Positions 13,444 through 26,900 of a stretch of DNA of 64,000 nucleotides are shown here, piece by piece. Made by a program: the position numbers and the translations under genes. Under the pieces are notes generated by a model that saw nothing but the letters and a program-made list of their open reading frames with translations, was not told where the DNA came from and ran no database searches. Position 1 is the first letter of the stretch. Every line of letters begins with the position of its first letter. The stretch comes from Adineta steineri (lineage: Eukaryota; Rotifera; Eurotatoria; Adinetida; Adinetidae), in contig CAJNOI010000019.1 of the NCBI GenBank assembly GCA_905250115.1, forward strand, positions 494,030 through 558,029, read 5' to 3'.

Positions 13444-15708
13444 ATGACAACAACAACAACAACATCATCATCATATGCAATTGGCATTGATGTAGGAACA
13501 GGAAGTGTTCGTTGTATGATTTTTGATGATAAATGGTCACCGGTTGTTCAATGTCAAAAACCCATTCGTGTGAGAATTATAACTTTGAGGAACTAATTAT
13601 ATTCTAAATATGATCATCAAAAATAGCTCCTTGAAATTACTACAAATCTCTGATAAATACATGGGTTATTACAGATAAAAATTATGACTAGAATTAAAAA
13701 TAGATAGACATTACGAATATGCAGGAGTTATTTTGTCTAATAATTCTATAATCAATGTACACATCAGATTTTATCGATTGTATTTTTATTATGAAGTTTA
13801 GAAATCATGTACTACGAAACATAAATCATATATATAAATTTTTAACTAGTGGGTGGGTTGAGTGGGCGGCGCCTACCAGAAATTTCAATTCACCCACCCA
13901 AAATACGAGACTTAGACAAAGCTCTGTTAGGCGTTACCCACCCCGAATTTTTATTTCGCCCATCCGGCAGTTCGATTTGCACACCCGAAAAAAAGCAGCC
14001 TGGATAAAATACTGTATATTAGACTAGTTCAAATATTTGATCCTTAGTTTTATATAAGAGAAATAATATTCTTTATTTTATAGACATTTCATTCGTCATC
14101 TGCTCCATTAGAATATGAACAATCATCAGCTGATATTTGGGAAGCAATTTGTTATTGTGTTCGAAAATGTCTTGAACTTGGTTCATTTACATCTGAACAA
14201 ATCGGATGTATTCGTTCGATTGGTTTTGATGCAACATGTTCACTTGTTGTTGTTGATGAAAAATATGAACCTGTTAGTGTTTCACTTTCCGGTAATGATG
14301 AACAAAATATAATTATGTGGCTTGATCATCGTGCTCATGCTGAAGCTGCTATTATAAATTCAAGTTCGGATGAAGTTTTAAAAAATTTTGGTGGTAAAAT
14401 TAGTCTTGAAATGCAACCAGGAAAATTAATGTGGCTTAAACGTAATTTATCAAAAGAACAATGGGCACGTTCGAAACATTTTTTTGATTTACCTGATTAT
14501 TTACATTTTCGTGCAACTGAACAATTCGATCGTTCATTTTGTTCATGCGTATGTAAATTATGTTATCGTTCATCTGAAAGTAAACATGGATGGGATGAAA
14601 AATTTTGGTCAAAATTTGATTTAAATGATTTAATGGAAAATCAAAGTGAAAAATTAGGTCAACTCGTTCGAAAACCATTTTCAAAATCGGATACAGATAT
14701 TTTAAGTAAAAAAGCAGCTGATGAACTTGGATTACCACAAGGTATTCATGTTGGTTCACCATTAATTGATGCATATGCAGGAGCATTAGGTGGATTAGCA
14801 TGTAAATCTCCAATACCTGATACTCATCTTTCCGAACGACTAGTTATAGTTGCTGGGTATTTAAAAAAAAAGATTTTAATTGAATTTTTCATGAATGATG
14901 TTTTTCTTTTAGTACATCGAGTTGTTTTATGGCCTGTAGTGAGAAAGCAGTTTTTGTTCCAGGAGTTTGGGGTCCACATTATAATGTACTCATTCCTAGT
15001 CTTTGGCTTAGTGAAGGTGGTCAATCAGCAGCTGGAAAATCTATTGATCATATCATACAAACACATCCAGCTTATAACGAATTACAAGAATTAGCCAAAG
15101 AAAAAAATACAAATACATTCAATATACTTAATGATATTTTAAATAATTTACAAAAGAAATATAAAGTTGCGAATGTCTCATTATTAAGTGGTGATTTACA
15201 TATGACTATTGATTTTCATGGTAATCGTTCACCATTATCGGATCCAGAATTAGGTGCTGCAATGACTGGTCTTCGTTTTGATACATCATTAAATAACTTA
15301 GCAATACAATATTTAGCTGTTTTACAAGCTGTTGCTTATGATAGTCAACATATAATTGAAGCAATGACTAAAGCTGGTCATCATTTTCGTGTCGTACAAA
15401 TTTGTGGTGGTTTAGCACGTATACCATTATTAACACAAATTCTTGCTGATGTTATTCAAATGCCTGTTTATGTATCTGATGCAACTATTGATTGTGTTCT
15501 ATTAGGTTCAGCTATATGTGGTCAATTAATAGCTGATAATGCACATCAAGTTGAAGATTTACTTAATGGCATAGCTTGTCCAATTGAAATTTATAAGCCC
15601 GATAAAAATATGATTGATTTTCATAAGGATAAATATGACATTTATCGTTTATTACAAAAAACAGAAATCGAAGGTCGTAAACGTATGAGTAAATACTGTC
15701 AAGCATAA
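13444..15708 (+). CDS. FGGY: FGGY-family carbohydrate kinase (FGGY type), 3 exons, 564 aa
   Basis: Exons 13444-13569, 14084-14856 and 14913-15708 sum to 565 codons. The ATP-binding N-lobe begins YAIGIDVGTGSVRCMIFD near residue 10. Later come IGFDATCS, MWLDHRAHAEA, FFDLPDYLHFRAT, the spliced VAGTSSC, FVPGVWGP, WLSEGGQSAAGK, DFHGNRSPL and the C-lobe QICGGLARIPLLTQ. Length and motif order match animal and fungal FGGY proteins, which phosphorylate pentuloses such as D-ribulose. D-ribulokinase activity is known for the family and inferred here. The start is supported by a splice-acceptor-like TTGTTTCAG directly before the ATG, as expected of a spliced-leader acceptor. The first intron carries a repeat (13835-14014). 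Neighbours SLC35E3 and EFCAB11 are on the same strand. Confidence 0.95.
13835..14014 (-). mobile_element. MITE-like repeat in the first FGGY intron, hAT-type end
   Basis: Read on the minus strand, it begins CAGTATTTTATCCAGGCTGC, which matches the first 20 bases of the 71-bp element at 32638-32708 (CAGTGTTTTATCTAGGCTTC). It then runs through GGGTGTGCAAATCG, GCTTTGTC and GGCGCCGCCCACTCAACCCA, segments shared with the copy at 2355-2670. The other end is degenerate and I find no convincing target duplication, so the left boundary is approximate. An open frame overlapping it is not a gene. Confidence 0.65.
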
Positions 15709-15863
15709 GAAAATCCCCGTGATTGTTTTTTTATTTATTTTCCGTGCAATTATACCAATGATTGATTACTATTTTTTTTTACTAAGATTTTCATTTGATT
15801 AGTATATAGAATACATCTATACCACATTTTTAAATTATATTGTAGATTTAAAGAATTTTTATT

Positions 15864-16571
15864 ATGAATAAAAATGATATCGAAAAAGTATGTGATTAAT
15901 TTTAATATTGAAAAAAAAACTAAAATATACTGTTGATATTTAGCTTTTTCGTGAATGTGATAGAAAAGGGAAGGGATATCTTGATCGAGAAGATATTAAA
16001 GTAGCAACAATTCGACTTTATGGTTTAAAAATGGATAAAGTAAATAATAAAAAACCAATTTCATGTATATATTGATTTTTTTAATAGTATAAAATTGAAC
16101 GATTACTGTCAAATATTCCAAATCGAGTTCATCCAGGTAAGAAAGTTTTAAAAAAACAACCCTAAATATTTTTATATATGTTTTAGGTTTAACATTAGAT
16201 CAATTTATTGATTTTGTATATAGTTATAAACATCAAATTGATCATGAAGATGAAAATCGTGAAACATTTCTTATTCTTGATCGAACATGTATGTAATTTA
16301 TTTGATTTTAAAAATAAAAATTAATGAATTAATTATTTAGGTAAAGGGTTTTTGAATAAAGATGACTTTATTCGTGCTTTTGAACGTTTGAATATCAAAT
16401 TAAATCCTGACGCAATTGATTCAGCTTTTAAGTATGTTTTATAAAAAAAGTATTTAATTAATAAACATACGAATTTCTGTTTTTAATTCTAGACAACTTG
16501 ATGTTGATGGTGATGGTCGTATTAGTTATCGAGATTTTGATTTTATGATGAATTATGTAGCGGAGGAATGA
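15864..16571 (+). CDS. EFCAB11: EFCAB11-like EF-hand protein, 6 exons, 146 aa
   Basis: Exons 15864-15887, 15944-16039, 16088-16136, 16187-16288, 16341-16431 and 16493-16571 give 441 nt. The order is LFRECDRKGKGYLDREDIKVA, then the linker LLSNIPNRVHPGLTLDQF, RTCKGFLNKDDFIRAFERL and DVDGDGRISYRDFDFMMNY. The last loop (D-D-D-R-S-D) is a canonical calcium-binding EF-hand. The first and third loops lack some acidic ligands and probably bind weakly or not at all. Order, spacing and length agree with vertebrate EFCAB11, whose function is poorly known. It starts 155 bases after the FGGY stop on the same strand, with a possible acceptor (TATTGTAG) about 20 bases before the ATG. Confidence 0.88.
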
Positions 16572-16682
16572 TATGTTTGTAATGATATAGAATAGAATGT
16601 AATAATCTGCTTGTTTTTTTGTTTAAGCAGACTAAAAATGAAATAAAAATTCATGTAAATTCTAATTATGCAGTTATTCTAT

Positions 16683-16888
16683 CAATGACATAGCCAGGAA
16701 TTTGTAAATAAAACTATTTAATATAGTGGGCTATTAAACATTGCTTGGATAATAGTTTTTTTAACGTTCAAATAAACACTTTTTGTCTCAGACGTCCTTG
16801 GATTCTACGAAAAATATCACGAGTACAAAATAAAAAAACATGATTTTTGGGACATCGGGTAACGACCCTGCCCCTGACTACGCCACTC
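16683..16888. mobile_element. hAT-type MITE, 206 bp, 8-bp target duplication (7/8)
   Basis: The left end CAATGACATAGCCAGG and the right end, read in reverse as GAGTGGCGTAGTCAGG, are imperfect terminal inverted repeats of the CAGTGGCGTAGCCAGG type. The flanks are TATTCTAT at 16675-16682 and TATTATAT at 16889-16896, an 8-bp direct repeat with one mismatch, as expected for hAT transposition. No coding capacity. It lies between EFCAB11 and the TIL gene. Confidence 0.75.
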
Positions 16889-16935
16889 TATTATATCGTT
16901 TCACACCATTTCTATCTAAGAAACTAATCATTATG

Positions 16936-16954
16936 AATATATATATATATATAT
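16936..16954. repeat. (AT)n microsatellite
   Basis: A pure alternating A/T run of about 18 bases upstream of the TIL-domain gene. It is a simple-sequence tract with no other visible role. Confidence 0.8.
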
Positions 16955-17062
16955 TTGGTAAATATTAGTTTCGGAAGTGTCTCATGGTATGCTTGACTGC
17001 GTTTTAATATAAAGGTAAATATAAATTGTATGATTTGGTACTTGTATACTTACAAACGAAAT

Positions 17063-17394
17063 ATGACTCTTTCACGAATGTACGTATGTGTTATTCTTGT
17101 TGCTTTACTTATTACCTTGGATTTAACAGTTGCTCGTCGTAGACGAAAAGGTAAAATTTCATATAGATGTTAAAAAATTATATTTTTTCTTAATAATTTA
17201 TCATAGCTTGTGATAATTCGAAAAATGAAGTATATAGTACATGTGGTAATTTATGCAAACAAATGAATTGTCATAATCGAGCTAACAACGATACTTATCA
17301 ACCATGCACTGATCAATGTCGACCAGGCTGTATTTGTAAATTAGGCTATGTCCGTCATGAGCTTTTAACTGATCCGTGTATAAAAGATTGTTAA
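17063..17394 (+). CDS. Secreted TIL-domain (trypsin-inhibitor-like) cysteine-rich protein, 91 aa
   Basis: Two exons, 17063-17150 and 17207-17394, total 276 nt. Residues 1-24 form a clear signal peptide (hydrophobic VCVILVALLITLDLTVA), followed by RRRRK. The mature part has exactly ten cysteines in TIL order: ACDN, STCGNLCKQMNC, QPCTDQCRPGCICKLGY and DPCIKDC. The CxxGCxC-x-GYVR core is typical of TIL domains, found in serine-protease inhibitors, venom peptides and egg or haemolymph proteins. The four-arginine run after the signal could be a processing site. It stands alone on the + strand, tail-to-tail with the lipid carrier. Protease inhibition is inferred from the fold only. Confidence 0.85.
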
Positions 17395-17969
17395 ATTTTG
17401 TATATTTACTTTTATTACGAAAAAATAAATTATCCAGATTTAGATTTTACTAAGAATAGTACAAATAATTGAAAAGATAAACTATCCGAATGTGATCTGT
17501 TTACCTACTAATACGAATTAGCCAATAAAAATAACAGACACATTATTCTATCATGCATATCGAAAGTTAAAACAGTATATTGTACGTATATTTATTTTTG
17601 TTGCAATTATTATCGATTTCTATGATAATAGATACATTAGATTAACCTTCAAAATTCATGTGATTCATTAGTACTAGCTATGTAATGAATAGTAACCTTG
17701 ATTTTCAATATTAGTTAGAGGAATTGTTTACTTTGTGTCAAATAAGAGATAATAATTCTGAAAATGATTTTATTTCAAGATCATGCAGATTAATAAAGAA
17801 GATTACGATGAGTAGCGTGTATAATGATGATAATAATAACACAAAAGAAAAAAATCAAGCTACAAATACGAAAACAAAAGAAGAAGAAGAAAAACAAAGA
17901 AAGCTAAGAGAAAATGAAATGATTTGCTGGTTTGTTTTTATAATCCTATTTTTATACATATAGTTTTAT
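17395..17969. other. Convergent spacer between TIL gene and lipid-carrier gene
   Basis: AT-rich 3' flanks of two genes facing each other. An AATAAA-type polyadenylation signal follows the TIL stop (about 17423). A Lys/Asn/Glu-rich open frame at 17724-17963 is low complexity and most likely non-coding. No repeat or RNA gene is seen. Confidence 0.5.
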
Positions 17970-20900
17970 TTATGTTGATGCTTGACGTGCTTGTAAAGCT
18001 TGTGCAATTAATTGTCGTCTATCTTTTCCTTCTTTTAAACCAGTTCGAACAAAATTTTCACAAAATTCTTCATCATCCTAATTTAAAAAAATTCAAATTT
18101 CATCAATAAAAACTAAACAAAATCAAATATTTAACTTACATCATCATTACTAGTACATTCAATAATAGCTTGTCCACCTTTTTTCGGTTGATCACGTGTT
18201 GCAGCTGGACAATCTTTTACTAACCAACGACTAAGATTAGCATTTTTCGTACGAGTACGATCACGTGCACTACCAACTGCACCATCAACATTATCACCTA
18301 TTTTATAAATAAATAAATAAATTTTAAAAAAGGAAAAATAATAGTTTTATTGTAACTCACTATAATGCATTGGTACATTAAGAGTATAAAAACCTCCATG
18401 ATTACAAACTTGTACACGACCCGTATCGGAACATTCATGATCTTTAATTTCAACTTGATTTGGAATTATTGAATAAATTTTACCATTAAAATAACGGAAT
18501 GAAAATTGTAAATTAAAAAAATCATGAGCTATGATATAATCACAAGCTGGATTTAAATAAATATAATTTCCATGTAGATCAATAGCATCACCTGTTTGAG
18601 CAATAATAGCTTTAAATTCAGGTGTTAATGATGGATTACGTTTCAATAAACGTTTGAGAAGTGAACGTAATGCTTTAAAAGAATTTTTAAGTTTTTCCAT
18701 ACGTGCTGTTATACGACTTTCTAATATTGAACGTATTGTATCATATGCTTGATCACGATTTCGAAGAAGACTACCAACTCCAAGTACTAATTCACTTCGA
18801 CCAATATAACTACCTGGTTCACGACCAAGTGGTACTAATACTTCAAAATTTGTATTATTAATATATGCCTAAAATATTTCAAAAGAGAAATTTCAAATAA
18901 ATTAAATTATATATATATTAATTAACCTTTGGAATATGTCGAATAGCATTTTTAACACGTTCACGAATAGCTTCTCGTCGTTTTGTAATACGTTTTGATA
19001 AATGTTGAAGATTACTAATAAATAATTTTGATGAATCACCTAATTTTTTAATGACTTTATCTGTTTCGGCATCAGCAGCTTTAGCAAATGCATCTGAATC
19101 AATATCAGCAACTAAGATTCGAAACCATTTATTTTCTTCACCTTTACTTGCATTATCAATAGCTTTAAATACTGCTTTCCATTGTTCAGTTTTTCGTTTA
19201 GAATATTGTTCAAATGTTGCTAGTAATTTTGTAATATAATTAGCTATACGTTTGTCAACATCAGCTTGATCTACTTTTGGTAAGAAACGATCGAGAGCTT
19301 TTTCTGCTTTATCTAATAAACGCTTGATTAATTCTGTTCGACGAGCTTGAGCACGTTCAGCTAAATCTTTTATACGATTTTCATCAACAATTGCTGCAAT
19401 ACGATTACGCCAGAATTCTTCACGTTCACGAGCACGTTCACGAAGAATAACAGATATACGATCTGATGCTTCACCAAACGTTGGATATTTTACAAAAAAT
19501 TCCGATAAACCAAGACGATTACTAAATAAAGACATAGACAAATTAATACTGATTATAGATGTTTGAATAAAGAGAAATATTTACATCCACTCACACTCAC
19601 TACCTATGCCTATAATCGTAGACCAGTGGCGTAATCACACTGGGGCTTAATCCCATCACTCGGATTTTTTAGTTACAGAATTTGTCAATCAAAAAATCCA
19701 AAAGACTAGACAGTTTTGAAACTGAGCCCCATCATCTTCAAATTTATGGTTACGCCACTATCGTAGACTCATCTACTATTCACCGATGAGTAACAATACA
19801 CTTATAATGAATAATATATTTGTTACTTACGACCATTGTCGAAGAAAGCTCTTTTCTGGTTCCTCTTTCCATGTTGCAACAATTGCTTTGAGAGCATTAT
19901 AATCTACATCCAAAATTGATCGTACTCGTTTACGAAAGCCTCGAACTAATTCAGCAAGATTTGTTTGATTTAAATCTTTTAATAAATGACTACGAAGAAA
20001 ATGTCGTGTAAAATTCTATTAAAGAAAAAATAAAATAATAAGAAATATTTTCATGTATTATATATCTTACTCGAAGTTGTCTGGATCCTTCAATATTTCG
20101 ATAACCTAAACTATGAAAAAAATAAATTGAACCAACTTGATGTCCATAATTTCTATCAACTTTCAAATCTGTTGTTGTTGTTTTACCACCATCAAATGAA
20201 TGACTTATTTTTGCAATTAATCGATCTTCATTCCATTTATTTGTTGTTGCTTGAATAAAATTTCCATTAGCATCATTAACAATACGAATAGAATAACTTT
20301 CCGGTAATTGACTATGTTCTCGATGTGTTTTCCAATGTTGAATATTATAAACTGTTAATGGTGCATCACCTATTTGTAATTTAAATGATTTTTTAACTGT
20401 ATCTAAACCATAGAGACCATTATGTGAACCTAATTTATTAAGAGCTTGAGAAAGTGAAATAATTGTATGAGAATCAAATGCTAATTCAACTAATGGTTTT
20501 TTCGATGTTGATCCTGCTTCATCAATATCATGTGATGGTCGATTTTGATTACGTAATGATGGCAAATACGAACGTATTCTTGCACGATCAACAGTTAATG
20601 TTGCAAGATTTCGTTGTTGAGGTTGTGTTTGTTTTAAAGTTACAACAGTTGAATTATCCCATTCAAGTCTAAAAATATATAAAATAATAATTTTCAAAAA
20701 AAAGTCCATATTATATCTTACTTAAGTTGAATATTTGATGGTGTAAATTTCATAGTAACTTCGTGATCATTAACTTTTACACTTTCGACACGTAAAACTT
20801 CTTTCGTTTTTTGTTTAACTACAATCGTAGCTGATTTTCCTGGTTGTCGTTTAATATTCCATGATGTAATTAATGTATATAATGTAAAATCTAATTCATT

Positions 20901-23900
20901 TGTTTTTTGATTACGTGTACCTTCATATCCGAATCTTTCACCTTCAAATCGATTTAAATCAATATAAGCTTTTGATTTTCCAGCATTACGATCAACATCA
21001 ATAGTTAATGTTGTTCGTTCACCTTTACAATTCACTGAAAAATCACTTGCATCAGGTCGATCAACATCACATTCATATGCTTTCTCAGCTGTTTTATCAT
21101 TTGAATTAAATGAATATTTTAACGTACCATGAAAATTTGTTTGTGTATTACGTTTTTCATCATATTTAACTGATATAGGATTTTGTCGTGGAAAATTTGC
21201 TTTTAAATCAAGATTCATTGGTTCTTTATCATATCGTGGTTGATATGAAACATTTAAATCAACAGCATCTTCTTGTAAACGATTAATATCAAGACTACAT
21301 GTATGTGGACCTGTTTTAGGATCAAATTTTAAATCTAATTTTAATGTACCATCATATGTGACTTGTCCAGCTGCATTTGATAATTTCGGATCAGGTGGTA
21401 ATTCAAGACGTTGTCGAAGTCTTTGTGCTAATACATTACTTGTTTTTAAAGTAAATTTTCCTGTTTCACAAATACCCGTAAGAACATTTGACGGATTAGC
21501 ATCTTTACAACTAACCGCATCACTTGCCCAATCAATAACAGTTAAACCTGATCGTTGAATATTAACATTAATTTTACGTTGAAATTGTCCCGAAAGTTTA
21601 TTTGTTATTTTTTGATTAAAATTAATATCACTTGCTAAGACTTTTTGTCCAGTTTTTTTATCTGCTATTGAACTTTGTAATTGAATATTATTCCATTTAC
21701 CATCTTCTTTTTCAACTGAACCAGCATAATTAAATGAACGTTTATTATCAGCTTGTAAAGATTTTCCTTCAATTGTTGTTTTTGAACTAAAATCTTCATC
21801 ACGTATACGACCATTATGTATATGATTAAATTTAAGTTCAATTTGTTCTGGTACTTTAATATCAATTTTAGCTGAACCACGACCAAGACTAACATCAAAT
21901 GTACCTTTTTTACCCGCACCACTAACACCTGTTCGAACAGTTATATCACCTTTATAACAACGAGAAAATTTCTCGGTTGGTGTACATTTTTTCGCATCAA
22001 TATCAGATATAATTGTTTGTTGTCCATCAGTTCGTTCTGTATGTCCAGTTAATGAATCATCATCAAAACCAATATCCATTTCATATTTATAATCTTCATC
22101 ATTTGTTGTATTTATAATACCACGTACAATTAATTGATGTTGTTTTAAAAGTGCATAAAGTGAATTTTGAAATTCTTTATCATAAAATTTTGTAGCCGTT
22201 GAAATACTTATTTGACTTATTAATTGAGGATTATATTGTGCTGTTAATGAACCACCTAATGATATATCATCACCAATATTAATAGTATCACTAATATGAA
22301 GAGTTGTGTTCAGTGAACCTTTACCATAAAAATACATACTAATTGGTGTAATTTTTGGTGAAGCAAGTTTAAAACCAACATATGCATCAACAGTTCGATC
22401 AGCATCTTTATTAAACATAGGTAACTTGTAGGAAACATAAACTGCAGTTAAGTTTGATAATGGAGTACCAAATTCTAGATGAAATGTTACTTCTTGTGGC
22501 CATTTTAATTTTCCAATTCGATTTTCTCGATCAATAGTTAATTCACCAATAAAACTTAATGGATTTTTTGATATTTGTGGACTTGCTAATGAAAATGCAA
22601 TTTTTCGTGTTTTATTTGAAAAAATATATCCAATTGAATGTTTATGTAATAAATCATTATTACGTTTAAAATAACCTTCTGTATGTAATTTTGACCAACG
22701 ATGTACATTAATTTCTGAGAAACCATTTAAATTATCACCATTAGCACGTAAATATTCAACTACATTTTTAACATGTACACATGGTGGTTTTTTATCATCA
22801 TCTGAACGATCAATATTAATTTGACCATAATGTGCAAAAACAGGCTTAGCAAGAAGTTTTGATTGAATATTTTTAACGCGTCCATTTGATGCTGTTCGTT
22901 GTATTATTAATTTATGTGTTATGTATGGAATATATTTAAATGGTAATGAAAGTGCAAGTTTTGTTTTTAATGAACCATCACCTGTTTGATTACGATGAAC
23001 AATAACATTTAAATTAAGTTCTTTTAATTTTTTCTCACGACGAAAAGCAATTGAATTGTATGTTTCAAATTTACCTATTTGTTTAGTTAGATTACCATCA
23101 AGATCAATTAATTGAATTGATTCATGTTTAGGTGCACGAAGTGTGACATTATATGTGCCAATAAATGATTTTGGTGAATCTTTTTTAGGTTGTCGATCAA
23201 AACGAATATTTACATCAAGTGTAACATCATTTTTATCTGGTACAATATTTGTATCAATATCCCAATGTGTTTTTAATGAACGTGAATTTGTACAAATAGA
23301 AAAGCTACCAGTTGATGTGGCTTTTTTTTGTTTATTATCCCATTGTAATTCCGATTTACTTGTACCAGAAAATAAATGACCATCAGTTATTTTATCAACT
23401 TGACTATGATATGTAAATACTGCTGAACGTTGGCGACGACGAAGATCATATTGAAATTTATAATCAACTTTATTAAGTAATTCAAAATCAAGATCAGATA
23501 AAACATCAAATGCAAATGGACGTGGAATATCAGGATATAATTTATCTGTATCAGCAACTATATGAATCTTGTTATTAATATCAAATGTTGGTGGTGCATT
23601 GATAGGTCCTAAATAAATAATATACTGATTAAATCTATCATAGAAGTATTAATATGAAAAGTGAGAAATTAATAATTCGAATAATCGCAAGGGCCGTTAA
23701 GGTTTATCTTGAGGGTGAGGATGAGGGTGTGGGTGAGGATGTGGGTGAGGTGTGGGTGTGAGTGGGTGTGGGTGGGTGTGAGTGAGAGTGTGGGCGAGGG
23801 TGTGAGTGTAGATGTGACATAAGAGCAACACCCACACCCATCTACGCCCACCTACACCCACACCCACTCAGGCCCACACACACCCACACCTACACTTATT

Positions 23901-26900
23901 CTATTGACCTCACTAATTTCATCTTAATTTCAATGTTTCTCACCCTGATTGCTAATAGATATGAACTAACCAACTATTATAATATCTTGAATCTAAAAAG
24001 ATAGAGATTTCTAACCTTTTTTCGATGCTTCGGAACTTTTTCGATGATGATGATCAAGAAGAAAATTAAAAACATTTGATTTTGTTTTAACTTGAACTTT
24101 TAAATTTGCTTCTGGTGATATTAAACGTTTTGCTTGACTATTTGGTTTTCTTGATTGTCGAATATAATCAACTTCAATTCGTTCTTGTACTGGTGGATTA
24201 CGTGTTAATAATACAAAATCAAGTGAACTATGAAGTGTTGCATTTGATAAATCAGTTGTTCGAGTAAAATCTGATTTGAAATCAAAAACTTTCACGGGTT
24301 CATCACGTTGTGGTGTTCGTAATGATAAATGTGAAACTATATTACAATCATTTTTTGTTTTATCATTAGTATGTTTACGTTCATAAATAAAATCATAACC
24401 GTTTTGTGGTAAATTTTTACCCAATTTCATTGAACGACGTAATTCAATGCGTGTTTGATCAGCACTACGTTCAAGATGTACTTTACCATTGTAATTTAAG
24501 TCACCAAGAACAAAACCTGCATCAATATGCACCAATCGATTATTTGGTTGATATAAATCACCAAGAACTAAAATAGAATAGAAAATTAATTTTTCAAAAA
24601 AAACAAATAAAGAAATTTTACAATGAATTTTAAATGATCGAGCTTTATCTGGTGTTGTTAAAGCAATATCAGCTGTAAGACCTTTGCCACGATTTGGTAC
24701 GATATCAGTTTTTAATGCTAATACTTCTTTTTTACTTGCAATATCAACAAGTTTAGTATCCAATTTAAATCCATCATTATTAATAACTAATGTTCCCGAT
24801 GTAGTCATTACTTCTTTATCATCACTGGAATAAACTGTACCATCAAATTTATTACCCGTTTGTGTGCCTATAATATTTTAGAATATTTATACAAATAAAG
24901 AGAATTGTTTTTTTTCGTACCTTTGATATAAAAGGATTTCATGCCAGTTAAAACTTTAATATCGAAATTAGTACCAGTTTTAGTTGCAGAAATTCCTAAA
25001 CCTGAAATAAGAAATTATTTTATTGTTAGTATTAAAAAAAAACATTTCATTCTTTCATTTACCAGGATAAGCAGTAGTTGCACCGATACTTTGAACAGCA
25101 ACTTCATATTGTGGAGCATCTTTTGCATCAAAACGCCAACCAATACGCCATTTTTTAATTGATGGATCTTTGTTAAGAGTGATCTATATATTTTAAATAG
25201 AAATGAATATATAATGCCATATAAAAACTCTTAAAATATCAATTGGAAACTTACAGTAATTGGATACGAAGGTCGAGAACCAAGTTGAATTGAACGGAAT
25301 GGATTAAGTTCTAAACATGCTCGAATACCCAATGCACGATAGAGAGTACTTGGTGTACATGATGGATCAATGCTAGCAGATTTTCTATTTGCAACATCTT
25401 GTACACCTTTTGACGTACGTAATGCATATTTAAAACTACAATTTAAAGATAAAAATGAATATTTAACAGTAACAAAAGAAAAGAAAATTGTTTACTTGGT
25501 TGCAAGGAGTGTTGATTGTGTATTAAGAAGATTAAATTCCCGTGTTCGTCCATTTTTATCTGCAACAGCTGTATAATCAAATGGTACATTGGATAAAACA
25601 CCAATTTGAACTGTTTCTCCAAGACTTGTCAATGGTGATGATACTTCACGTTGAAATGTAAATGATAAACTTATCCTTTAAAAAAACATAGATGTATATT
25701 TATAATTTCGAAAAAGAACGACATACGCTGAATGACTTGTTAATTTAAATGTTCCTGAACCTGCACTATCTCGTGTATCTTTAAAATCAGCTGTTAAATC
25801 AGCAAGTATACCAAGTTGAGCTGATTTATATAATGTTAAACCATTCGCAGCTGCTGATGCCGCACCTATTTCTAATGGAATACGAAATATTGGATTTTTT
25901 CCAGCAAGATCTTTGAATTTATTTAAAACTTGATTTCGAATAAATGTACGTAAATTACTACGAAGTAAATCTTGAACTTTATCTGTAATATCACGTGAAC
26001 GTATATCAGCACCAAATAATTTCAAAAAAAGATGAACAGATGGATCAGGATCTTCATCTTTATTATCATAAGTCTACAAGAAAAAAAACAATGATTCTTT
26101 TTTTTTATGAATAAAACTTATTTTACTTCTTGTAATTTTTTTAAACCAGCTGGTAAATCTTTTTTCGTTTTTTCTTTATATGTATCATCAACATTTTTAT
26201 TTGTATTTAATGGATCTAATCGATAGAAATAATCTGCAAAATTCCAATCAAGATTTTCAATAATTAATGCTACTTCAATCCATGGTAAACGAAGAGTTTC
26301 ACGACGTATACCATCAAATGCAAGTTTACCACCGATAAATGATGGAACAGCTCGATCATTTTCAAATACAACACATAAATGAATGACAGCCCGATAATTT
26401 CGACGAAGTGGTAATTCAATTTGAATTTGACGTGAAGATAATGTTGCTTGTTCTAAGAATTGTTTTTTATTGCTATGATGAGCTCGGAGACGAGCAGCAA
26501 GACCACGTAATGGACAGAGACGATCAAGAACTGAATATTTTAATGCTGACCAAATAAATCCATTAACCTATTTATTCAATAACACAAAAAAATGTAATTA
26601 AATCTTTCGTATTCGATTGAAAAAACTTACTTGATTAAGTGGTTGATCGAGTATTTCTGAAAGTGCCTTTTCTAAATTATCTCCTAATGTTGAATCATCT
26701 TCTTCTGGATTGTAAATAAATGATGTAAACAATGCTTCAAATGCCCATACACGTACAGCATTTTTATTCGATTTATTTTGAAGTATTTTCAATAAAAGAC
26801 TTTGAAGATCTGTTCGAATTTTAACTTGATTTGCATCATCAATAAAATCATCGCATATATGACGAATAGTATTAAGAGCTTGATATTGTACTTCTAATGG

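Noticed and set aside
17724-17963. Lys/Asn/Glu-rich frame with a hydrophobic end
   Set aside because: Low complexity, lies in the convergent 3' flanks, and the hydrophobic end is only the translation of a T-rich stretch.
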